DNA of 64,000 nt from Variovorax sp. dw_308 (lineage in GTDB: Bacteria > Pseudomonadota > Gammaproteobacteria > Burkholderiales > Burkholderiaceae_C): contig NZ_JAATOM010000002.1 of NCBI RefSeq assembly GCF_019207085.1, positions 372,001-436,000 of the forward strand, written 5' to 3'. This document shows positions 33,964 to 42,743 of this stretch, in pieces (the stretch's first letter is position 1; every line of letters begins with the position of its first letter). The notes under the pieces were generated by a model. The model was not told the DNA's origin. It searched no databases and was given only the letters and a program-made list of their open reading frames with translations. A program made the position numbers and the translations under genes.

Positions 33964-35034
33964 ATGATCAAGATCCGAAAAGGCCAAGCGCCGGGCCAGC
34001 TTCAACGCGCCGCATTCCACGATCGCTTCATGCAATCCTTCGCGGACCCGAGCTTCGCCCCCGAAGGCGAAGCGCTCGCAAGGCTGGAGACCATCGCGTG
34101 GAACAACTACAAGGACAGCCGCAAGGCGCCCGTCACGCGCAAGGCGGGCAAGGGCTTCGCGGATCCCGAATACCAGGTCTCCGTGGAATGGCTCGAAGCC
34201 CGATCGCGCCTGCGCAAGGCCCAGGTCGGGTGGGGCAAATCGACGACACGTTCACGCGTGTTGCTGGTCAACGGCTCGTCGCGCAACGACGGCAGCTGTC
34301 CCGGCGAGAACTCCAAGACGCATCGCATGGTGCAGCTGGCGAAGACCCAACTGGACAATGCGCAGATCGAAACCGACGTGCTGGACCTGAGCCTGCTCAC
34401 CTCCGAATACGGGCGCAGGATCCACCCGTGCAAGGGCTGCGTGTCGACCGCCATGCCGCTGTGCCACTGGCCCTGCAGCTGCTATCCCAACCACTCGCTC
34501 GGCCAGGTCGGCGACTGGATGAACGAGATCTACGAGCGCTGGGTTTCCGCGCACGGCGTGATCCTCTTCACGCCGACGTACTGGTACCAGGCCACCAGCC
34601 CGCTCAAGCTCATGATCGACCGGCTGGTCTGCGCGGACGGTGGCAACCCCGACCCCAGCAGCACGCACGGCAAGACAGTCAGCGAAGCCAAGACTCTCGA
34701 GATGAAGGGCTGGGACTATCCCAAGCACGTGGCCGGACGCGTCTACGGCCTGGTGGTCCACGGCGATGTCGCGGGTGTCGAGGACCTGCGCCGCAACCTC
34801 AGCGACTGGCTGGACTGGATGGGCCTCATCGACGCCGGACCGCAAGCGCGGCTGGACCGCTACATCGGCTACTACAAGCCCTATGCAACGAGCCACGATG
34901 CATTCGACGCCGACCACGCTGTGCAGGAGGAGGTGCGCAACGTCGCGCGAGCGGTGGCGCATGCGGTGAAGGAGCTACGCGCCGGCCGCCTGCAGCCGCC
35001 CGACAAGGCGGTGAAACGTCCGCGACCCAAGTGA
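33964..35034 (+). CDS. NADPH-dependent FMN reductase-like flavodoxin-fold protein
   Basis: A 356-residue protein. After an about 95-residue N-terminal extension, a flavodoxin fold begins at SRVLLVNGSSRNDGSCPGENSKT (in part), with CKGCVSTAMPLCHWPCSC as a cysteine cluster and FTPTYWYQATSPLKLMIDRLVC as the typical FMN-reductase segment. The Cys-rich loop resembles that of iron-sulfur flavoproteins, but the spacing is not a classical 4Fe-4S motif. ATGs at 33949 and 33964 are possible; 33964 gives the usual MIKIRKG start. No operon partner is evident. Confidence 0.75.
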   Translation: MIKIRKGQAPGQLQRAAFHDRFMQSFADPSFAPEGEALARLETIAWNNYKDSRKAPVTRKAGKGFADPEYQVSVEWLEARSRLRKAQVGWGKSTTRSRVLLVNGSSRNDGSCPGENSKTHRMVQLAKTQLDNAQIETDVLDLSLLTSEYGRRIHPCKGCVSTAMPLCHWPCSCYPNHSLGQVGDWMNEIYERWVSAHGVILFTPTYWYQATSPLKLMIDRLVCADGGNPDPSSTHGKTVSEAKTLEMKGWDYPKHVAGRVYGLVVHGDVAGVEDLRRNLSDWLDWMGLIDAGPQARLDRYIGYYKPYATSHDAFDADHAVQEEVRNVARAVAHAVKELRAGRLQPPDKAVKRPRPK

Positions 35035-35100
35035 GTGGCCCGGCGCGACGCGCGCTGGACGCGCTGCATGAGCTCCCGAAGTTCCCCACAATGCGCAACC

Positions 35101-36018
35101 ATGCAAACGCTCACGCTGCGCCAGTTCGCCCTGCTCGTTCCACTCACGCTCGCATGGGGCCTCAACTGGCCGGTGATGAAGCTGGGCGTGGCCGACTACC
35201 CGCCGCTGGCTTTTCGCGCGCTCTCGCTGTGGCTCGGCTTGCCGGTGCTCGGACTGGCGCTGGTCGCCATGAAGACGCCGTTCCGCGTGCCACGCCGGCA
35301 GTGGCCGGAACTGCTCTGGCTGGGCGCCACCAACATGTTCGTGTGGCACGCCTGCATCATCCTGGCGGTGAAGGCGCTGTCCAGCGGGCGCGCGGCGATC
35401 CTGGGCTACACGATGCCGGTGTTCTCGGCCGTGATCGGCGCGGTGCTTTTCTCGGCGGTGCTGACACGGCGCGGCTGGCTCGGCGTGGGCGCGTGCGCGC
35501 TGGGCGTGGCGCTCCTGCTGTGGCATGAGTTCACGCATCTTTCCGGGCGCCCGGGCTTCGTTGCGCTGGCGCTGGTGGCGGCGGCCACCTGGGCGCTGGG
35601 CACGCAACTGTTGCGCCGCACCCGCATCCCGTTGCCGACGCTGACGCTGTCGTTCTGGATGACCGCGCTCACCGCCGTCGTGATGACGGTGCTGTCGCTG
35701 TTGTTCGAAGGTTCGCAATGGCGCTCGCCGGGCCAAGCCGCCTGGGCCGCGATCGCCTACAACGCCGTGCTGATCTTCGGTTTTGCGCATGCCGCCTGGT
35801 TCTCCCTGGCGCGGGGCCTGCCGCCGGTGGCGTCCACGCTGAGCGTGATGCTGATCCCGGTGCTGGGCGTGTTCAGCGGCGCGCTGTGGCTGGGCGAAAC
35901 CGTGTACTGGCAGGACTGGACCGCGGTCGCGCTGATGATGGTGGCCATTGCGTCGGTGCTGTGGCCGGTGCGGGCCAGTGATCCGCCGCACGAAGCGCCG
36001 GCGCCCTTGCGGCCCTGA
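35101..36018 (+). CDS. EamA-family DMT transporter
   Basis: A 305-residue membrane protein with about ten hydrophobic segments in two repeated EamA halves: LLVPLTLAWGLNWPVMKLG at the N-terminus, and VLIFGFAHAAWFSLARGLPPVASTLSV (in part) and LGVFSGALWLGETV in the second half. This family exports or imports small metabolites such as amino acids, but the substrate cannot be deduced. It begins 66 bp after the flavodoxin-fold gene and is followed closely by the DUF1232 gene, so the three may be co-transcribed. Confidence 0.88.
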   Translation: MQTLTLRQFALLVPLTLAWGLNWPVMKLGVADYPPLAFRALSLWLGLPVLGLALVAMKTPFRVPRRQWPELLWLGATNMFVWHACIILAVKALSSGRAAILGYTMPVFSAVIGAVLFSAVLTRRGWLGVGACALGVALLLWHEFTHLSGRPGFVALALVAAATWALGTQLLRRTRIPLPTLTLSFWMTALTAVVMTVLSLLFEGSQWRSPGQAAWAAIAYNAVLIFGFAHAAWFSLARGLPPVASTLSVMLIPVLGVFSGALWLGETVYWQDWTAVALMMVAIASVLWPVRASDPPHEAPAPLRP

Positions 36019-36049
36019 GCACCGTTGGCGTATTGGCAGCCGGCGACGC

Positions 36050-36442
36050 ATGGGCATGCTCGACAAGCTCGGCGCCTGGGCAAGGCGGGTCAAGCGCGAC
36101 GGCCTGACGCTGTGGTTTGCCGGCAGGCACCCCCGCACGCCCTGGCATGCCAAGGCGCTGGGCCTGTTCGTGGTCGCCTATGCGCTGAGCCCGATCGACC
36201 TCATACCGGACTTCATCCCCGTGCTGGGCTACGTCGATGACGTGTTGCTGCTGCCCGGCCTGATCTGGCTGGCCATCCGGCTCCTGCCCGCGGACGTGCT
36301 TGCCGAATGCCGTGTGCAGGCCGACGACTGGATGATGACGAAGGGCGCGAAGCCGCGCAGCCGGGTGGGCGCGTTCCTCGTCGTCTGCGTGTGGCTGGCC
36401 TTGACTGCCGGGGCGTGGTTCTGGGTCAGGGCGCGCCTGTAG
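36050..36442 (+). CDS. YkvA-like DUF1232 membrane protein
   Basis: A 130-residue protein with the DUF1232 core ALGLFVVAYALSPIDLIPDFIPVLGYVDDVLLL (quoted in part below 20: YALSPIDLIPDFIPVLGY) and a C-terminal transmembrane helix (GAFLVVCVWLALTAGAWFW). The function of the family is unknown. ATGs at 36050 and 36056 are both possible. It lies 31 bp after the EamA gene and is convergent with the pterin dehydratase gene. Confidence 0.85.
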   Translation: MGMLDKLGAWARRVKRDGLTLWFAGRHPRTPWHAKALGLFVVAYALSPIDLIPDFIPVLGYVDDVLLLPGLIWLAIRLLPADVLAECRVQADDWMMTKGAKPRSRVGAFLVVCVWLALTAGAWFWVRARL

Positions 36443-36473
36443 CTGGCCGGGGCGTCACGCGGACGCGACGGCT

Positions 36474-36863
36474 TCAGTCATATTTGATGTACTTGAAGCG
36501 CGGATCGTCAGGCGTGCCTTCGAGCACGGCGCCTTCCCCGGCGCCCGGTTGCCACATCACCACCTCCTCGATCTTCTTCGCCAGTTCGAAGTCCTTCTCG
36601 GTGATGCCCTTGGCCGCATGGTTCATGAGCTTGACCGTCACGAAGGCATAGGAGACGGTCAGGTCCGGATGGTGCCAGGCGGCTTCGGCCAGGTGGCCCA
36701 CGGTGTTGACCACCATGAGCGTGCCCTTCCAGCCGCTGGTCTTGAACTTGCGTCGGATCCAGCCGTCTTCCAGATACCATTTCGGCAGTTCCTCGGCGAG
36801 CCTTGCGGTGACCTCCTCCGGCGTGAACACCTCGGAGGCGGTTTGCTTGCGCCATTGGGTCAT
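36474..36863 (-). CDS. phhB: 4a-hydroxytetrahydrobiopterin dehydratase (pterin-4a-carbinolamine dehydratase)
   Basis: A 129-residue PCD/DCoH-family protein with the family motif HLAEAAWHHPDLTVSYAFV, in which the HHP histidines are catalytic, and VTVKLMNHAAKGITEKDFELA. It normally recycles the pterin cofactor of phenylalanine hydroxylase; no such hydroxylase gene is nearby. In H4MPT-containing bacteria, PCD-like genes are sometimes linked to pterin cofactor synthesis, so a role with tetrahydromethanopterin is possible. It is divergent from the pentapeptide gene. Confidence 0.9.
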   Translation of the reverse strand: MTQWRKQTASEVFTPEEVTARLAEELPKWYLEDGWIRRKFKTSGWKGTLMVVNTVGHLAEAAWHHPDLTVSYAFVTVKLMNHAAKGITEKDFELAKKIEEVVMWQPGAGEGAVLEGTPDDPRFKYIKYD

Positions 36864-36970
36864 CTCGTTCTCCTTCTCTGTGCGAAGTGGTGACCGTCGA
36901 TCCTATGGCGAGACAGGGTCGCCGGGCGAGCAACCTTGCGGATAGCCGCGACAGCAAGAGGAGTAGACGA

Positions 36971-37762
36971 ATGAACCGTGCCCAGCGTTTCGTGATCTCG
37001 ACCATGACCGCGCTGCTGTCCGCCTTCAGCGCCATGGGCGCCGCGTCAGCCGAGCTTTCCCTTGATCGGCTCACCGCGTTGCTGAAGAGTGCCACGCCCG
37101 ACAAGCCGGCCGACCTGGCCGGCAAGGACCTGTCGGACCTCGACCTGAGCAAGCTCGATTTCCGCAATGCCCACCTGCGCGGCGTCAGCTTCTTCGGCAG
37201 CAAGCTGGTGCTGTCCGACTTCCGCGGCACGAACATGGAAGGGGCCAACCTCAACGGCGCATGGTTGATGGGCACCGACTTCACCGGCGCCAACCTGACC
37301 AGGGCCAGCCTGTTGTCGGTCGTGATCCTGGGGGGCGAGGTCAAGAAGATGCCGATCTTCAAGGGCGCCAACATGACCGGCGCAAAGATGATCGCGGACC
37401 TGCCGGGGGCCGATCTGTCGGGCGCCAATTTCAGCAACGCGATGGTCGGCGTCAACATCAAGAACCAGGGGATGGGCCAGATGCGTACCGACATGTCCGG
37501 CGCCAACCTGGCGGGGTCCACGCTCGCGGGCGCGGACTTCAACCGCTCGCTGATGAACTTCAGCAACCTGCGGGACAGCAATCTGCGCGGTGTCAGTTTC
37601 TATCTCGTCCGGCTGGCGGGTGCAGACCTCACGGGCGCGGACGTGACCGGCGCCGACTTCACCGAAGCCGACCTGGACGGGACGATCTTTCGCGACGTGA
37701 AGGGTTTCGACCAGGCCAAGGGCCTCGACCGCGCGGTGAATCGCGACAAGATCGTTCGCTGA
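36971..37762 (+). CDS. Secreted pentapeptide-repeat protein
   Basis: A 263-residue protein with a signal peptide (cleavage near ASA-ELSL, about residue 27) and many A(D/N)LxX repeats, for example LDLSKLDFRNAHLRGVSF, GANLTRASL, GADLSGANFSNAM and GADLTGADVTGADFTEADL. This predicts a right-handed quadrilateral beta-helix in the periplasm. The ATG follows AAGAGGAG. It is convergent with a XoxG-like cytochrome gene that ends 18 bp away. Function is not known. Confidence 0.85.
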   Translation: MNRAQRFVISTMTALLSAFSAMGAASAELSLDRLTALLKSATPDKPADLAGKDLSDLDLSKLDFRNAHLRGVSFFGSKLVLSDFRGTNMEGANLNGAWLMGTDFTGANLTRASLLSVVILGGEVKKMPIFKGANMTGAKMIADLPGADLSGANFSNAMVGVNIKNQGMGQMRTDMSGANLAGSTLAGADFNRSLMNFSNLRDSNLRGVSFYLVRLAGADLTGADVTGADFTEADLDGTIFRDVKGFDQAKGLDRAVNRDKIVR

Positions 37763-37779
37763 AGCCGCAGGCGCTTCCC

Positions 37780-38229
37780 TCAATACGGGTTTGCCGCGGC
37801 CCGCCCCGCAGGCCGGGCCTCGGGGCTGATCGACCCATCGACCCGTTCGGCAAAGTAGCGATAGATACCTTCGATGTTCGCGTCGACGATTGGGTTACCG
37901 CGGTAGGCAGGCATGCCCCGCGGCGCATCGCCATCGAGCACCGCGCGGACGAAGGACGCATGGCCCTGCGTGCGCGCGTAGTCGACGATGGATGGTGCGG
38001 CCAAGCCCTCGTAGCTCTTGCCGTGGCAACGTGCGCAATCGAGGGTGCGCAAGGCCTGCCACGCGCTCGCGACGGCTGGATCGTCGATCCCGATGCGAAG
38101 CTGCTGCTGCGAAGGGCCGGTGATGTCTGGCGTGCCGAGTTCGCCGGACAGCGCAAGGAAGAGCGGCGCCGCATAACGGGCGATCCGGCCGACCTGCAAG
38201 GTCCCCGCCGCGCGCGCCAAGCACCACAT
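37780..38229 (-). CDS. XoxG-like c-type cytochrome
   Basis: About 149 residues with one haem site CARCHG and a distal GMPAYRG that may supply the methionine ligand. The layout (RCHG, EGLAAPSIV, F-VRAVLDG, GMP, IEGIYRYFAERVDGSIS) is clearly parallel to XoxG at 55601, so it is a paralogue. The start at 38229 was chosen because CGGGAG lies 6 bp upstream; ATG 38253 has no ribosome site. The N-terminus is hydrophobic (RYAAPLFLALSG) and should act as a signal. It is transcribed with the secreted protein gene upstream and is a candidate alternative electron acceptor for a quinoprotein. Confidence 0.8.
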   Translation of the reverse strand: MWCLARAAGTLQVGRIARYAAPLFLALSGELGTPDITGPSQQQLRIGIDDPAVASAWQALRTLDCARCHGKSYEGLAAPSIVDYARTQGHASFVRAVLDGDAPRGMPAYRGNPIVDANIEGIYRYFAERVDGSISPEARPAGRAAANPY

Positions 38230-38276
38230 CGCTGGCTCCCGGTGCAATGCCATCTTTGGCGCGCGGATCGCGACAG

Positions 38277-38717
38277 CTATCGGCTGCCGTTGGCGATTTG
38301 CCCGACGAACTTCCAACCCTGGTCGAAGGTGTACATGAAGGTGTAGCCGGTCGGACCGTCGATGAACACCGTCAACGGCCGCGCCACTGCGGGTTGGTCG
38401 TCGGCCGATAGCGCGACGGACTTGAATGCGGTCTTCATGGGCTGGGCCTTGCCGCCGCCTTGCGCGGCCTGGACACCGCCGTCCCAGCCACGGTTGAGGC
38501 GCCAACCCGCGTCTGTGGAGAAGGCGAGAGTCGCGGGGTCGCCGGTCGGGCCGCGCAGCAACAGGGTCACCGCCGCGCCTTGGCCAGGGGCCTGCATCGG
38601 CATGGAGGTGGATTGGCCCAGCGCCACGGAGGCGCCACCGGCCAGTGCGAAGGCGGCCACTGCGGCAGCGGGCACGCGCCAGAAAGAACGGCTGGAAACA
38701 GTGAAAAGCTTCGTCAT
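38277..38717 (-). CDS. Secreted protein of unknown function
   Basis: A 146-residue protein with a signal peptide (hydrophobic VPAAAVAAFALAGGASVALG, cut before QSTS). The mature part has two similar beta-strand blocks: AVTLLLRGPTGDPATLAFS with GWRLNRGWDGG, and RPLTVFIDGPTGYTFMYTF with GWKFVGQIANG. This suggests an internal duplication. The ATG at 38717 lies 6 bp after GGAG. The XoxG-like cytochrome gene starts 47 bp downstream, so the two probably act together in the periplasm. I do not recognise the family. Confidence 0.7.
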   Translation of the reverse strand: MTKLFTVSSRSFWRVPAAAVAAFALAGGASVALGQSTSMPMQAPGQGAAVTLLLRGPTGDPATLAFSTDAGWRLNRGWDGGVQAAQGGGKAQPMKTAFKSVALSADDQPAVARPLTVFIDGPTGYTFMYTFDQGWKFVGQIANGSR

Positions 38718-38959
38718 CATGGACTCCTGCGATCGAACGGGTTGCAAGGTCCGATGCGTGTCGATGGCCTGCCAGGGGCACGATCGACTGCTTCGAACAG
38801 TTCAAATCGTAGGCATCGAACGTTTTTTTCCCTGTGCCGCGGCGCACACCTAAAAAGTACGGGTCGGTTTTCCTCCCCCACATGAGGGAGGAGGCAGGAG
38901 CAGATCAATGTCTGTTCGTGGGCACCCGCGGAACCGGCTTTGCCGGGCCGCTGGGTGCG

Positions 38960-38988
38960 CCCCCTTTGAGGGGGAGCGCCGCAGGCGC
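38960..38988 (-). terminator. Tandem hairpins after the two-component operon
   Basis: CCCCC-TTTGA-GGGGG (38960-38974) and GCGCC-GCA-GGCGC (38976-38988) form two adjacent short hairpins, 20 bp beyond the response-regulator stop codon. No long T-run follows. This kind of C-run/G-run hairpin also appears between fhcA and fhcD, which points to a repeated intergenic element that may double as a terminator. Confidence 0.4.
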
Positions 38989-39008
38989 ATTCGGGGGTGG
39001 GCTCAATT

Positions 39009-39644
39009 TCAGGCGTGCTCGGCGGGGATCAAGCCGTGCCGCAGCGCCAGGTGCGCCATCGCCGCGGTGGTGTGGACGCCGAGCTTCTCCTTCAGCAGGC
39101 TCTGCAGGTTGGACACCGTCTTCGGGCTCAGGTGCAAGGTGTTCGCGCAAGTGGCCACCGACTCGCCGCGCGACAGCAGCCGGAACAGTTCGAATTCGCG
39201 CTGCGTCAGCGAATCGAAGGCCTGCGACTCGCCCGCGCCTTTGCGCAAGCGTTCGGCAAGCGCCGGGCTCAGGTAGCGGCGCCCGTCGCGCACGCTGTGG
39301 ACCGCTTCGATCAGGCACTCGGGCGGGCTGCTCTTGGAGACGAAACCGAGCGCGCCGAGTTCGAGGGCGCGTTGCACGAGCAGATTGGTGTCGTGCATGC
39401 TGAAGACCAGCGTGCGCGCGCGTGGATCGCGTTCGCGCAGGCGGCGGATCAACTCGAGCCCGCTGCTTCCGGGCATCGCCAGGTCGGTGACGGTGATCTC
39501 CGGCTCATGGATGGCGTATTGCGCACAGGCTTCGTCGACGCTGGCCGCCTGCGCCACGACTTTCATGTCGCCGTCCTGTTCGAGCAGGTGGGTGTACCCG
39601 GCCCGCACCACCGGATGGTCGTCCACCAGCAAGAGCCGGATCAC
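39009..39644 (-). CDS. NarL/LuxR-type response regulator
   Basis: A 211-residue response regulator. The receiver domain (IRLLLVDDHPVVRAGY; phospho-acceptor Asp in TVTDLAMPG; FVSKSS with the conserved lysine) is followed by a LuxR helix-turn-helix (LTQREFELFRLLSRGES, HLSPKTVSNLQSLLKEKLGV). The GTG start at 39644 follows GGAGGC and overlaps the histidine-kinase stop as GTGA. Similar NarL-type pairs regulate quinoprotein alcohol dehydrogenases in other proteobacteria, and the nearby XoxG-like gene suggests such a role; the target is not shown by the sequence. Confidence 0.9.
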   Translation of the reverse strand: MIRLLLVDDHPVVRAGYTHLLEQDGDMKVVAQAASVDEACAQYAIHEPEITVTDLAMPGSSGLELIRRLRERDPRARTLVFSMHDTNLLVQRALELGALGFVSKSSPPECLIEAVHSVRDGRRYLSPALAERLRKGAGESQAFDSLTQREFELFRLLSRGESVATCANTLHLSPKTVSNLQSLLKEKLGVHTTAAMAHLALRHGLIPAEHA

Positions 39645-40552
39645 GCCGCCTCCGCGCGAAGTTCCGGAAGAAGCGGCAATTCCATGTGGATGCGCGTGCC
39701 TTCGCCCGGCGTGCTGTGGGCTTCCAGCCTGCCGCCCAGCGCCGCCGCACGCTCGCTCGCGCCGAGCAGGCCGAAGCCGCACTCCGGCGCCGCGACGCTG
39801 AAACCGCGGCCGTCGTCTTCCACGCACAGGCGCAGGTGCTCCGACGTCGCCGCCAGTTCGATGTGCACGCGTGTGGCATTCGCATGCCGCACGACGTTGG
39901 CCAAGGCTTCCTGCGTCACGCGATAGATGGTGGTGTCGACGGCCTCGCTGTGCTGACACAGATTGCCCCGGGAACGGAACAGGCAGGGCACGCCGCTGCG
40001 CGTCGTCCAGGCTTCGCACAGCGACTCCATCGCGGCGACCAGGCCAAGCTGGTCGAGTTCGGCCGGTCGCAAGCGCCGCACCAGTCGCCGCACGCCCTCC
40101 TGGAGCGATTGGGCAGAGGCGGCGGCGCGCCGCGCGGCTTCCCCGATGTGCTCGAAGGAATTCGAGCGTTGGATGTAGGTGGCCTCGATGCGGATGGCGG
40201 TGCAATGCTGGGCGAATTCGTCATGCAGTTCACGCGCCAGCGCCAGCCGCTCGCTGTCCTGCAGGGCGATCAGCTTCTGCGTGAGTTCGCGGTTCTTGGC
40301 CAGCAGGCGCGATGCCTCGAGGCGCCTGCGTCGCGCATACCAGGCCAGGCCCAGCGACAACGTCATCAGCGTGAACGGGATTTCGTCGACCTGCCATGCC
40401 TCGCCATGCGCAAGCCATTCGGTCATGCGCTCGCGCAGTTCCAGCGCGCTCGACAACACGAAGGTCAGCAGGGTTGCCAGCAGCACGGCGGCGAATTCGT
40501 ATCGCTCCGGGGCCCAGGCACGTACTCGCGGCAATCGCCAGTCAGTTCTCAT
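39641..40552 (-). CDS. Sensor histidine kinase (HisKA_3 type)
   Basis: A 303-residue kinase with two predicted transmembrane helices (FAAVLLATLLTFVLSSALEL and FTLMTLSLGLAWYARRRR) enclosing a short periplasmic loop. The HisKA_3 box ALARELHDEFAQHCTAIRIE carries the phospho-accepting His, and the ATPase domain includes QEALANVVRHANA and VEDDGRGF. There is no separate sensor domain, so the signal may be sensed in the membrane or through a partner. ATG 40552 is chosen from the N-terminal layout. It is coupled to the response regulator by a 4-bp overlap. Confidence 0.88.
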   Translation of the reverse strand: MRTDWRLPRVRAWAPERYEFAAVLLATLLTFVLSSALELRERMTEWLAHGEAWQVDEIPFTLMTLSLGLAWYARRRRLEASRLLAKNRELTQKLIALQDSERLALARELHDEFAQHCTAIRIEATYIQRSNSFEHIGEAARRAAASAQSLQEGVRRLVRRLRPAELDQLGLVAAMESLCEAWTTRSGVPCLFRSRGNLCQHSEAVDTTIYRVTQEALANVVRHANATRVHIELAATSEHLRLCVEDDGRGFSVAAPECGFGLLGASERAAALGGRLEAHSTPGEGTRIHMELPLLPELRAEAA

Positions 40553-40760
40553 CCGCCATGTCTCCAATTGAAGCGCCGTGCTGCACTCTGTTCCGCAATG
40601 TAACGTCGCCAGGCACGCGTCGCCCCCGGGGCTGACCCGAGTGCGGCCAGCGCTGTGCAGCCCGCCGCTGGCATCCCGCATCCGCGCGGCAGGCGTCCAT
40701 TCGTAGCATCATTCGCGCCTCCCTCCTCCTCTGCGGCGATCGTTCGCCGGCGCAACTGCA

Positions 40761-42743
40761 ATGACCATGCCCAACCCGACCGATGCGCCCTACGGAAGCT
40801 GGTCGTCCCCCATCACGTCCGCGCTGGTGGCCAGCGAGACCATCACCCTCGCCGATGTGCTGCTGGACGGCGGCGAGGTCTGCTGGGTCGAGGCCCGACC
40901 GCAGGAGGCAGGGCGGCATGTGCTGGTCCGCCGCGCGCATGATGGGTCGAATGTGGATGTGACGCCGCCGGCTCATTCCGTGCGCACGCGGGTGCATGAA
41001 TACGGCGGCGCAGCGGCGCTGGTGGTGGACGGAACCGCCTGCTTCAGCGACTTCGCGGACCAGCGGCTGTACCGCCTCGACAAGGGCGGCAGGCCCGTGC
41101 CGCTGACGCCGGGTGCCGAGCCGGGCGCGCCCCGCGCCGCGCTCCGGTACGCCGATGGCCTTGTCGACACGCAGCGCCGCCTCTGGATCGGCGTGCGCGA
41201 GGATCACCGCGAGGCCGGCAGCGAAGCGATCAACACCATCGTGGCGCTGGATCTCGACTCGGAAAGCGCCGGCGCGGTGCTGGTGCAGGGGCATGACTTC
41301 TTCGCCGCGCCACGCTTGAGTCCCGACGGCCGCCGCCTCGCCTGGCTTGCGTGGGACCACCCACGCATGCCGTGGGAGGGCACCGAACTCTGGGTCGCGG
41401 AATTCGACGGCGCCACGCTGCGCAACCCGACCTTGATCGCCGGCGGCCCGGGCGAGTCGGTGTTCCAGCCGGAGTGGTCGCCTGATGGCGTGCTGTACTT
41501 CGTCTCGGATCGTCCGGGGTGGTGGAACCTGCACCGGGCCGAGGCCGGCGGGCATGTCGTCAACGTGTGCCCGATGGCGGCGGAGTTCGGCCGGCCGCAA
41601 TGGGCGCTGGGCATGTCGACCTATGCCCTCCTGTCGGCGAGCGAGGCGGTCTGCAGCTACATCGAGGGTGGCGTCGGCAAGCTCGCGCTGCTGGACCTCA
41701 GCAGCGGCGCGTTGACCCGGTTCGACCTGGCCTATGCCGACTATTCCGCGGTTCGCGCGCACGGTGGGAAAGTGGTCTTCAAGGCCGGCGCGCCGACGCT
41801 TGCGACCGCGATCGTCGAACTGGATCCCCGCACCGGCACCGCCACCGTGCTCCGCCAGTCCGGCATGCTGGCCGACGACCCCGCCATCCGCCGGCACTTG
41901 TCCGCCCCTCGGTCGATCGAGTTCCCGACGCCGCGCGGACCCACGGCCTTCGCCCAGTTTTATCCACCTACCAACGCGGACCATCGCGCGCCGGACGGGG
42001 AACGCCCGCCGCTGCTGGTCCGCTGCCATGGCGGCCCGACCTCCTCCGCATCCGCCCTGCTCGACCTGCGCACGCAGTTCTGGACCAGCCGCGGCGTCGC
42101 GGTGGTGGACGTCGACTACGGCGGCAGCGCTGGCTACGGCCGCGCCTACCGCGAGCGCCTGCACGGCATGTGGGGCATCGTCGATGTCGAGGACTGCGCT
42201 GCCGCGGCACGTCATCTCGTCGACCAGGCCTGGGTCGACGGCGAGCGGATCATGATCACCGGGACCAGCGCCGGCGGCTTCACCGCATTGGCCTGCCTGA
42301 CCAGTGCCGATGCGACGGTGCGGGAAACCTTCAAGGCCGGCGGCAGCCACTACGGCGTCAGCGACCTGGCGGCGCTGGCACGGGACACGCACAAGTTCGA
42401 GTCGCGCTACCTCGACTGGCTGGTCGCGCCGTACGCGGAAGGAAGCACGGTTTACGCCGAGCGCTCCCCGGTCCGCAATGCCGACAGGCTCGCCGCGCCA
42501 GTCGCGTTCTTCCAGGGCGCGGAGGACAAGATCGTTCCACCGGGCCAGACCGAGTCGATGGTCAGCGCGCTGCGCCAGAAAGGCATCACCACGCAGTACC
42601 TGCTGTTCGCGGGCGAGCAGCACGGTTTCCGGCAGGGCATGAACATCGCGTGGGCGTTGGACGCCGAGTTCTATTTCTACGAGGCCCTGGTTTTCAAGCC
42701 CGCCCGCGAAGGCCGCCGCCGGAACAGCAACGGCACCACGTAG
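40761..42743 (+). CDS. S9-family prolyl oligopeptidase/acylaminoacyl peptidase
   Basis: A 660-residue protein. The N-terminal about 400 residues form a beta-propeller (LSPDGRRLAWLAWDHPRMPW, WSPDGVLYFVSDRPGWW). The C-terminal alpha/beta-hydrolase domain has the nucleophile serine in TGTSAGGFTAL, the acid in EDKIVPPGQ and the histidine in EQHGFRQG. It cleaves short peptides or acyl-peptides in the cytoplasm. An ATG at 40767 is an alternative start. Its 3' end overlaps the convergent mxaL gene by 67 bp. Confidence 0.9.
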   Translation: MTMPNPTDAPYGSWSSPITSALVASETITLADVLLDGGEVCWVEARPQEAGRHVLVRRAHDGSNVDVTPPAHSVRTRVHEYGGAAALVVDGTACFSDFADQRLYRLDKGGRPVPLTPGAEPGAPRAALRYADGLVDTQRRLWIGVREDHREAGSEAINTIVALDLDSESAGAVLVQGHDFFAAPRLSPDGRRLAWLAWDHPRMPWEGTELWVAEFDGATLRNPTLIAGGPGESVFQPEWSPDGVLYFVSDRPGWWNLHRAEAGGHVVNVCPMAAEFGRPQWALGMSTYALLSASEAVCSYIEGGVGKLALLDLSSGALTRFDLAYADYSAVRAHGGKVVFKAGAPTLATAIVELDPRTGTATVLRQSGMLADDPAIRRHLSAPRSIEFPTPRGPTAFAQFYPPTNADHRAPDGERPPLLVRCHGGPTSSASALLDLRTQFWTSRGVAVVDVDYGGSAGYGRAYRERLHGMWGIVDVEDCAAAARHLVDQAWVDGERIMITGTSAGGFTALACLTSADATVRETFKAGGSHYGVSDLAALARDTHKFESRYLDWLVAPYAEGSTVYAERSPVRNADRLAAPVAFFQGAEDKIVPPGQTESMVSALRQKGITTQYLLFAGEQHGFRQGMNIAWALDAEFYFYEALVFKPAREGRRRNSNGTT

